From a bacterium (GTDB lineage: Bacteria > Zixibacteria > MSB-5A5 > GN15 > FEB-12), in contig DAOWIM010000168.1 in the NCBI GenBank assembly GCA_030640905.1, positions 1 to 11,536 on the forward strand: a DNA stretch of 11,536 bases, written 5' to 3'. Position numbers and translations under genes: made by a program. Shown here piece after piece: positions 8,201 to 11,536 of this stretch. The number at the start of each line of letters is the position of its first letter. The stretch's first letter is position 1. Below the pieces are notes generated by a model that saw nothing but the letters and a program-made list of their open reading frames with translations, had not been told where the DNA came from and ran no database searches.

Positions 8201-9289
8201 TTCGTCATTCGTCTGGGTCCAAGTGTCGCCGTGATCAGTGGATCGAAACATGCCGCTACCGGTCCCCGCGAACACTGTTCCGCCGGAACTCACCTCAAGC
8301 GCGTGTACCAGAGTGGCCCTGAGACCGTCATTGATCTTCAACCAGCTCCCGATGCCGTCACTGTAGCGAAACACGCCTTCGTAAGTCCCGGCATAGACAT
8401 CACCCGTTGCAGCTATGATGAGAGACAGTACATAGACACCCGTCAGGCCGTTGCTGAGTCTGGTCCACGTGTCGCCACCGTCAGTTGAGCGAAACACTCC
8501 GTGGCCGGCAGCGAAAATGTCGCCCTCGGAGCCGATAACGATAGACTCAACATGATAGGTGGTCAGGCCGTTGCCAGCGTTGAGTTGCTCCCAAGTCTTC
8601 CCGGTGTCGGTGGAGCGATAAGCATAGTGACCATACGTCCCAGCGAAGATCCAACCGTTTGCATTTATCGCCAGAGACCATATTTCTACGTCTTCCAACG
8701 GGTCACCGACGGCTGTCCATGTCTCCCCACTATTAGTCGACCAGAAGACACCATCTGACGTTGCGGCAAATATATCTCCGCCGGAATTGCCGGCGAGAAC
8801 CGATACGCTCGTAGACGTCAGACCAGTATTGACTGTATCCCAGTTGTCACCTTGGTCGTCCGAACGAAATACTCCGCCGTCCCAGGTTGCCGCATACACC
8901 TCTCCGCTGACGCCCTGTGCAAGATCAGCGACTTTTGTTGTGGTAAGACCATTATTGACCTCCGCCCACGTTCCCCCGCCATCGATCGAACGGAAAACAC
9001 CGCGGCGACTTGACCCAGCGAATATAGTTCCGTCGGCACTAACGAGAATGGAGAAAAATGAGGCGGTGGGCATCGACAGGACTTGGGACCACGTATCGTC
9101 GCCTTCAGAAAACTGGAAAACACCGCCACCCCCAGTTCCCGCTAATACGTTCCCGCTGGAATCGACACCAAGGGAATAGATTCTTCCCCCGCAGGGCCCA
9201 TTTGTCTGTTCCCAGGTCTGGGCATTGGGATGGCTAGAAGCCACAAGACAAATAAGGCAAATTGCTATCAAAATTGATCGGTGAGTCAT
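5294..9289 (-). CDS. Giant secreted mosaic protein: Asp-box propeller, TSP3 repeats, VCBS/FG-GAP repeats, double dockerin-like C-terminus
   Basis: This is a 1331-residue protein. Residues 1-23 form a signal peptide (basic start, hydrophobic core, Pro-Asn-Ala before Gln24); no proper lipobox is present. Residues about 35-600 hold roughly thirteen Asp-box/BNR motifs (Ser-x-Asp-x-Gly-x-Thr-Trp, spaced about 40-50), one or two degenerate, which predicts one or two beta-propellers. Residues about 603-660 carry Asp/Cys-rich thrombospondin type-3-like repeats (Asp-Asn-Cys-Pro-Asp-Asp). Residues about 664-1035 contain repeated Asp-x-Asn-x-Asp-Gly loops of VCBS/FG-GAP type. About 1036-1250 look like beta-sandwich regions, the last fibronectin III-like. 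Residues 1259-1331 are two dockerin-like units. The calcium-loop density suggests a Ca-stabilised extracellular protein. Asp-boxes occur in sialidases but also in non-enzymes, and I see no sialidase catalytic set, so a binding or structural role is likelier. It has no T9SS domain. The start is fixed by GGAGGA three bases upstream. Confidence 0.92.
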   Translation of the reverse strand: MTHRSILIAICLICLVASSHPNAQTWEQTNGPCGGRIYSLGVDSSGNVLAGTGGGGVFQFSEGDDTWSQVLSMPTASFFSILVSADGTIFAGSSRRGVFRSIDGGGTWAEVNNGLTTTKVADLAQGVSGEVYAATWDGGVFRSDDQGDNWDTVNTGLTSTSVSVLAGNSGGDIFAATSDGVFWSTNSGETWTAVGDPLEDVEIWSLAINANGWIFAGTYGHYAYRSTDTGKTWEQLNAGNGLTTYHVESIVIGSEGDIFAAGHGVFRSTDGGDTWTRLSNGLTGVYVLSLIIAATGDVYAGTYEGVFRYSDGIGSWLKINDGLRATLVHALEVSSGGTVFAGTGSGMFRSTDHGDTWTQTNDELAHIHIYSLAISGTGDVFAGTWAYGVYHSADNGDTWVEANNGLGDKYILALAICPNGSVFAGSWEGGIFHSEDNGGSWKEDTTGLAEVRVLATNDSGYIFAGTGGDGVFRSKDNGDSWEQINDGLTSHAVYSIAVDPGGVLYAGTSFMVFRSDDNGDTWTDISNGISHQNVTAIAIHPTGAIFAGVRAHGGVFRSTDNGDSWIQVSDGLSNASVLSLAIGTSKRVLAGTSGGSVFRTVDCSDVDDDWTCDEDDNCPDDYNPGQEDEDSDDYGDACDNCPDDYNPDQADSDFDGIGDVCDTDTVGFEVTAVDSADFYFIQTADLDRDNYLDLVYSGSVDTGLFVAYGDANDTLGTPINLLPIFEAAIAVDYINADTLLDIAAVTATYLYIALNQGNRVFDIDSVSIPSPSPWSKSYVSSHALNGGVPSITIGRFDDNLYKDIGIAPNLIFPGNGDGTFDSPTSLSFTYETINSADFNTDGTMDLLVTAADSVKIYSNDGSGNFTQIVSEFIGTPVLDIPPANAIADFNRDRNPDFVLVQPLASPGGTSVIAIGLGPDDGFGDLTQFHTISVDGQAYDVVVTDVNRDGEQDLVIANGTNQRLEIYYGDGLGSFSEPTFVPLDAGTDVTFVLASLDLDRNGTPDFVAGGPDGDNLIAVIDQQTGTTESLDEMVVTGYDNVTMQIINPAGFVISSSFTTVAGADYWQHDINGDGSLDDESYDYNLMYGEYKVVGFPRWGADPNEPMGIGIRIDGTAQVYIANQYAISQPTYRAPASVEATGDSIVFYYTVEQCPSVSPPNGQQTNCTQPVLNWRTLAGQNNPDADSFHVQVDQGYYFDSPIHDIGDLTLASWAVPAPLKVDSVYYWRYWSFTGTEASDPSRTFALYISDGDCSCCIDIRGNANGDPCEFVNISDITYLVDYLFGIPLGPAPPCSEEGNANGDGNEDINISDITYLVDYLFGIPLGPAPPACP
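5297..5515 (-). repeat. Duplicated dockerin-like units at the C-terminus
   Basis: Two units of 34 and 36 residues (5414-5515 and 5297-5404) are joined by Ser-Glu-Glu. Both begin Gly-Asn-Ala-Asn-Gly-Asp and continue Asn-Ile-Ser-Asp-Ile-Thr-Tyr-Leu-Val-Asp-Tyr-Leu-Phe-Gly-Ile-Pro. The pattern is that of a dockerin type I calcium loop plus helix, with two copies as in classical dockerins. The copies are nearly identical in protein from the Asn-Ile-Ser to the Pro-Ala-Pro-Pro but differ at many synonymous positions, so they are maintained rather than freshly duplicated. Confidence 0.8.
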
Positions 9290-9292
9290 GGT

Positions 9293-9298
9293 TCCTCC
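9293..9298 (-). promoter_or_regulatory. Ribosome binding site GGAGGA of the mosaic protein gene
   Basis: On the minus strand GGAGGA ends three bases before the ATG (9289-9287). It is a strong Shine-Dalgarno match and supports the chosen start, which also places the signal peptide at the N-terminus. Confidence 0.8.
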
Positions 9299-9357
9299 GC
9301 AGATAACCGTAGTTCCAATTCGGTTTTCCTAAGAAGTCAGACGCTTGGTGATGCGAC

Positions 9358-9386
9358 AATATAGCAGGAAATGTCGGATTTGTCAA
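9358..9386 (-). promoter_or_regulatory. Sigma70-type promoter of the mosaic protein gene
   Basis: Read on the minus strand, TTGACA (9386-9381) is followed by a 17-base spacer and TATATT (9363-9358). The -35 is a perfect consensus and the -10 matches at five of six. Transcription would begin near 9351, giving a leader of about 60 bases before the ATG at 9289. Position and strand fit the downstream gene exactly. Confidence 0.75.
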
Positions 9387-9413
9387 CGGGGTTTTCGCGG
9401 GGCAACTATGACC

Positions 9414-9442
9414 TTGACAAGCGAGACAAATTGTTCTATACT
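9414..9442 (+). promoter_or_regulatory. Near-consensus promoter facing right, no obvious gene
   Basis: TTGACA (9414-9419), a 17-base spacer and TATACT (9437-9442) form a near-ideal promoter on the plus strand. It is divergent from the promoter of the mosaic gene, with 27 bases between the two -35 boxes. The expected start (about 9448-9450) falls in a small hairpin. Between here and the tRNA remnant at 9645 I find no convincing plus-strand ORF, so it may drive a small RNA or be the remaining promoter of a lost gene. Confidence 0.55.
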
Positions 9443-9445
9443 TTG

Positions 9446-9465
9446 GTTTGAGGGTGTTCTCAAAC
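9446..9465. repeat. 7-bp hairpin at the predicted start of the rightward transcript
   Basis: GTTTGAG (9446-9452) and CTCAAAC (9459-9465) are perfect complements with a GGTGTT loop. It lies where a transcript from the 9414-9442 promoter would begin. It could be a 5' stabilising stem-loop or a protein-binding site. Confidence 0.45.
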
Positions 9466-9601
9466 ATCCTCAGTCCAGTTACATAAGGGCGCCGTGTTTT
9501 TCTCCCTCCCCGAGCATGGCGTCCTGTCCTTTTTTCCGCCAGACCGAATGACGCCGTATCATCCACCCACTTGAAAATGATGCCGCTCGGAAATCCCATC
9601 C
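9466..9601. other. Non-coding stretch between the orphan promoter and the tRNA terminator
   Basis: I see no supported gene here. Open frames crossing it on the minus strand run through the mosaic gene's promoter and leader and have no family features. A CCTTTTTTCC run near 9529-9538 is the only T-tract in the direction of the orphan promoter, and no strong stem precedes it. Confidence 0.5.
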
Positions 9602-9636
9602 AAAACAAAATCCCCGAAACCTCTCGGCTTCAGGGA
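9602..9636 (-). terminator. Rho-independent terminator of the tRNA-Met gene
   Basis: On the minus strand TCCCTGAAGCC (9636-9626), loop GAGA (9625-9622) and GGTTTCGGGGA (9621-9611) pair over eleven positions, counting two G-T wobbles. TTTTGTTTT (9610-9602) follows. It starts eight bases after the encoded CCA of the tRNA fragment. Its presence suggests that this side keeps the original chromosomal flank of the tRNA gene. Confidence 0.85.
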
Positions 9637-9644
9637 CTTAAATT

Positions 9645-9690
9645 TGGTGGCGGGGGGAGGATTTGAACCTCCGACCTTCGGGTTATGAGC
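9645..9690 (-). pseudogene. 3' half of tRNA-Met(CAT), probably initiator; candidate att site
   Basis: Read on the minus strand, the fragment holds the anticodon loop CTCATAA (9689-9683), the 3' anticodon strand CCCGA (9682-9678) and the variable loop AGGTC. Next come a perfect T-arm (GGAGG, TTCAAAT, CCTCC), the 3' acceptor strand CCCCGCC, discriminator A and CCA (9647-9645). The CCC next to the loop and the similarity to the E. coli initiator tRNA argue for tRNA-fMet. The 5' half is missing. The five bases before the anticodon loop (GCAAG) do not pair with CCCGA, and no 5' half appears to the right in this window. A 3' tRNA fragment of this kind is the usual product of site-specific integration by a tyrosine recombinase. 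An intron-split gene is less likely. Confidence 0.85.
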
Positions 9691-9705
9691 TTGCTTTAAC
9701 GTCCG

Positions 9706-9796
9706 AACAACAGAAAGCACCAGACACTAACCTGTAGTAGTAGTAACTACTTACGGGAAACACAGTGTCTGGTGTTTTCCCTTATTATCTGTTGTT
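9706..9796. repeat. 91-nt multi-stem inverted repeat next to the att site
   Basis: Three nested stems can form. The outer stem pairs AACAACA (9706-9712) with TGTTGTT (9790-9796). The middle stem pairs GAAAGCACCAGACACT (9713-9728) with AGTGTCTGGTGTTTTC (9764-9779), with one G-T wobble. The inner stem pairs CCTGTAGTAG (9731-9740) with CTAC and TACGGG (9747-9757), with one bulged T. An alternative stem pairs GGGAAACAC (9755-9763) with GTGTTTTCCC (9772-9781) and excludes the middle stem. It may be a terminator, a recombination or transfer site, or a structured RNA. Confidence 0.6.
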
Positions 9797-9807
9797 TTTG
9801 CTCGTTT

Positions 9808-9827
9808 TGTTAGAAAACTGTTAGAAA
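9808..9827 (+). repeat. Two direct repeats TGTTAGAAA
   Basis: TGTTAGAAA occurs at 9808-9816 and again at 9819-9827, 11 bases apart, or about one helical turn. Lying some 120 bases inside the island from the putative att core, they could be arm-type binding sites for an integrase or excisionase. That is an inference from position and spacing only. Confidence 0.4.
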
Positions 9828-9913
9828 GAGGTGTATGTCAACATGGATATAAGACACCGTAATGTCTATTATCCAAACTGAGTTTAGTTACTCCTTTTGA
9901 ATCTAAAACTTGC

Positions 9914-9943
9914 TTGACAACAGCTATTTATTTGTTGTATCAT
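9914..9943 (+). promoter_or_regulatory. Promoter of the abiE operon with embedded inverted repeat
   Basis: TTGACA (9914-9919), an 18-base spacer and TATCAT (9938-9943) lie just upstream of the antitoxin gene. The inverted repeat ACAACA (9917-9922) / TGTTGT (9933-9938) spans the spacer and touches both boxes, a good position for a repressor. AbiEi proteins are known to bind inverted repeats in their own promoter and repress it; that this repeat is the operator is inferred. The predicted transcript start is near 9950, so the leader is very short, with AGAGGG (9953-9958) four bases before the ATG. Confidence 0.6.
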
Positions 9944-9962
9944 TATTCCATGAGAGGGTATA

Positions 9963-10787
9963 ATGATTAAACAATATAAGATGACAGGTTTAGGCTCAAA
10001 AGAAGCAGAATTGATAGCTACAATCGGGAAGTCCGGTCGTAGAGTATTTTCGATTTCTGAAGCATCCGAACTAATGGGTATCACTAATATCAATGTTTCT
10101 AAATTAGTTCATCGTCTTGTTCAGAAGAAGAAACTACAGCGAATCGAAAAAGCGAAATACTTACTCATTCCACCTGAGGCTTGGAAAGAAGGGGAATATA
10201 CTGAAGAAGGCATAATTGTAGCTTCTCAGTTAGTATCTCCTTATTACCTCAGTTATTGGACGGCTCTTTCTTTCTACGGGTGGACTGAACAGCCCTCAAG
10301 AACAATCTTTGTTGCAACTACCAAGATTAAGAAGACGGTCGAATTACAGGGGATGAAAATAAGATTTGTAAAACTCAATCCCAATCGATTTTTCGGTTTT
10401 GAAGAACACTGGGTTGGCAACCAGAAAGTGGTGGTGGCTGAGAAGGAGAAAACCATAGTCGATTGCTTAGATCAGCCACGCTATTGCGGAGAAATTGTGG
10501 AAGTCGCCAAAGGCTTATGGAATGGGCACAAAGAACTGGACTACACTAAACTTCTTGAGTATTCCCTACGAATAAAAAATGGAGCTGTTATTAAACGTCT
10601 CGGCTATCTGCTTGATATTCTGGAAATCAATAAGCCTAAAATTCGCAAAGAACTTCTGAAGAACAAAACTCCAAACTTTGCTGTCTTAGACCCAAGTCAT
10701 AAGAGGTCTACCGGAGAACAGAATAAGGAGTGGAACTTAACGGTAAATGTTAATCCACGAAATCTGACAGAGTGGAGAACGCACTAA
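9963..10787 (+). CDS. abiEi: AbiEi family type IV antitoxin / transcriptional autorepressor
   Basis: This 274-residue protein should neutralise the AbiEii toxin encoded next and repress the operon. Residues about 13-70 form a winged helix-turn-helix: Phe-Ser-Ile-Ser-Glu-Ala-Ser-Glu-Leu-Met-Gly, then Val-Ser-Lys-Leu-Val-His-Arg-Leu, and a wing ending Lys-Tyr-Leu-Leu-Ile-Pro. Residues about 86-107 carry the Tyr-Leu-Ser-Tyr-Trp-Thr-Ala-Leu-Ser-Phe-Tyr-Gly-Trp block. Further on are a Phe-Phe-Gly-Phe-Glu...Val-Gly block, a Val-Ala-Glu-Lys-Glu-Lys-Thr-Ile-Val-Asp block and a Pro-Arg-Tyr-Cys-Gly block, as in the AbiEi C-terminal region. The length is normal for the family. The ATG at 9963 is chosen for its AGAGGG site; Met7 (9981) is an alternative. 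In characterised AbiEi the N-terminal domain binds DNA and the C-terminal domain gives antitoxicity; the antitoxin does not bind the toxin directly (type IV). The toxin gene follows after four bases. The composition is AT-rich compared with the two large genes. Confidence 0.9.
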   Translation: MIKQYKMTGLGSKEAELIATIGKSGRRVFSISEASELMGITNINVSKLVHRLVQKKKLQRIEKAKYLLIPPEAWKEGEYTEEGIIVASQLVSPYYLSYWTALSFYGWTEQPSRTIFVATTKIKKTVELQGMKIRFVKLNPNRFFGFEEHWVGNQKVVVAEKEKTIVDCLDQPRYCGEIVEVAKGLWNGHKELDYTKLLEYSLRIKNGAVIKRLGYLLDILEINKPKIRKELLKNKTPNFAVLDPSHKRSTGEQNKEWNLTVNVNPRNLTEWRTH

Positions 10788-10791
10788 TTCT

Positions 10792-11536
10792 ATGATAGAC
10801 GCAACTGAAATTCGCACATTAGCCGCCCAGGCGAAAATTGATCCGGGAATAATCGAAAAAGATTATGTCCTGTCAAAAGTGCTAATGGCTCTTTCTCAGA
10901 TTGATTTATTCAACCAAAGTCTTTTGTCCAAAGGTGGAACCGCACTTAAAAAATTCTATTATCCGGAATGGCGATTTTCCGAAGACCTCGATTTTACATC
11001 AAAAGAACAACTGAAACCCAAAGAAGTGAAATCTGTTTTTCAGGAAGCGGTGGATAAAGTCGGTAAATTATTCGGTCTAAGTATGCGAGTCATGGAATAC
11101 TCTCAATATCCTAAGACTGGCAATGATCTGGTATCTACCCAATTCAAACTTGGCTATGACGGCCCGCTTAGAAAATCAAGCGGACAGAAGAACAATGTTC
11201 GAATAGATATAGCTTTTGAGGAAAAACTCATTTCAGAGCCGGTAAAGAAAAAGATACTCTCCGGATATGCTGACGACATTGATTCTGAATTAGTAGTCTA
11301 TTCCTTGGAGGAGATTCTCTCCGAAAAACTCCGATCAATTCTCCAGCGAGGCAAAAGTAGAGACTACTATGACGTATGGATTCTGTTGAAAGAATATAAA
11401 GCGGACTTTTCAAATGACGAGCTTTGGGGGATACTTAAAGAGAAGTGCGAATTCAAAAGCATCCCCACACCGAAGACAGATGATTTCTTTGATACAGAAC
11501 GTACCGAAGAAGCTGGAAGATATTGGGAGCGTGGAC
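10792..11536 (+). CDS. abiEii: AbiEii/AbiGii family nucleotidyltransferase toxin (3' partial)
   Basis: The ATG at 10792 lies four bases after the antitoxin stop, and 248 residues are visible before the window ends. The nucleotidyltransferase core is clear: Gly48-Gly49-Thr50 followed by Ser-Glu-Asp65-Leu-Asp67-Phe, a possible third acidic residue Asp139 in Val-Arg-Ile-Asp-Ile-Ala-Phe, then Glu-Lys179-Leu-Arg and Arg190-Asp191-Tyr-Tyr-Asp. The N-terminal Ile-Glu-Lys-Asp-Tyr-Val-Leu (21-27) is also typical. These match the conserved motifs of AbiEii toxins of the DUF1814 nucleotidyltransferase fold, which bind GTP or other nucleotides. Related MenT toxins modify tRNA acceptor ends. The toxin causes reversible growth arrest and, on phage infection, abortive infection. 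The nearest GGAG (10774-10777) is too far upstream for an ideal ribosome site, which suggests translational coupling to the antitoxin. All key residues seen are intact, so the toxin is probably active. The C-terminus is not visible. Confidence 0.92.
   Translation, partial: MIDATEIRTLAAQAKIDPGIIEKDYVLSKVLMALSQIDLFNQSLLSKGGTALKKFYYPEWRFSEDLDFTSKEQLKPKEVKSVFQEAVDKVGKLFGLSMRVMEYSQYPKTGNDLVSTQFKLGYDGPLRKSSGQKNNVRIDIAFEEKLISEPVKKKILSGYADDIDSELVVYSLEEILSEKLRSILQRGKSRDYYDVWILLKEYKADFSNDELWGILKEKCEFKSIPTPKTDDFFDTERTEEAGRYWERG

Larger units (their letters stand above)
9691..11536. mobile_element. Terminal part of a putative tRNA-integrated genomic island
   Basis: Everything right of the tRNA remnant is clearly richer in A and T than the sequence to the left and carries an abortive-infection operon. 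The remnant is on the minus strand with its missing 5' side toward the right. In tRNA-targeted integration the duplicated 3' fragment marks the far junction, with the element on its 5' side, so the element should extend right. No integrase is in the window; the intact tRNA and integrase would be expected at the other end. Confidence 0.65.

Noticed and set aside
9230..9289. Lipoprotein signal on the mosaic protein (Cys11 or Cys14)
   Set aside because: The residues before each Cys do not form a lipobox (no Gly/Ala/Ser at -1), and a normal signal peptidase I site follows at Ala23.
9234..9608. Minus-strand 124-residue open frame
   Set aside because: It runs through the mosaic gene's promoter, leader and ribosome binding site, and its start lies in the tRNA terminator. 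It has no recognisable domain.
9645..9800. tRNA-fMet split by a group I intron
   Set aside because: Bacterial tRNA-fMet can carry such introns, but no 5' half is found in the ~1.8 kb upstream on the minus strand, which holds protein-coding genes. The remaining sequence does not look like a group I core.
9690..9830. Integron attC-like site (TTTAAC at 9695 and GTTAG at 9809 flanking a long imperfect hairpin)
   Set aside because: The outer boxes do not match RYYYAAC / GTTRRRY and the spacers differ (5 versus 12 bases). No integron integrase or cassette layout is visible.

Overview
The window looks like a chromosomal stretch from a bacterium of the FCB superphylum. Candidatus Zixibacteria or a close relative is the best guess, made from protein style only and not from a marker gene. 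Three things point there: a type IX secretion (Por) C-terminal sorting domain with the Asn-Tyr-Pro-Asn-Pro-Phe-Asn-Pro signature, dockerin-like Gly-Asn-Ala-Asn-Gly-Asp units, and very large mosaic secreted proteins.

Left part (1-9644, GC-richer). Two giant extracytoplasmic proteins are encoded convergently. The first (1-4989, +, 5' end outside the window) is a parallel beta-helix protein built from four tandem ~300-370 residue modules, followed by a small extracellular domain and a T9SS sorting domain. The second (9289-5294, -) has a signal peptide, about thirteen Asp-box (BNR) repeats, thrombospondin type-3-like calcium repeats, VCBS/FG-GAP-type repeats, beta-sandwich regions and two duplicated dockerin-like units at its C-terminus. 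The 304-bp gap between their 3' ends has no gene but carries five palindromes that could act as terminators or dispersed extragenic repeats. Upstream of the second gene lie its ribosome binding site, a near-consensus sigma70-type promoter and, facing the other way, a second near-consensus promoter with no obvious gene.

Boundary (9602-9690). On the minus strand lies the 3' half of a tRNA-Met(CAT), probably initiator, running from the anticodon loop to an encoded CCA and followed by a rho-independent terminator. The 5' half is absent and the sequence to the right does not rebuild the anticodon stem. The geometry fits the distal attachment site of an element integrated into a tRNA gene, with the element to the right and the chromosome to the left.

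Right part (9691-11536, visibly AT-richer). This is the end of the putative genomic island. It begins with a 91-nt multi-stem inverted repeat and two 9-bp direct repeats. Next comes a promoter with an embedded inverted repeat, then a two-gene operon for an AbiE type IV toxin-antitoxin / abortive-infection system: the AbiEi antitoxin (9963-10787) and the AbiEii nucleotidyltransferase toxin (10792 to beyond the window end). The antitoxin's winged-helix domain probably represses the operon, and the toxin start lies only four bases after the antitoxin stop. No integrase is visible; it would be expected further right.
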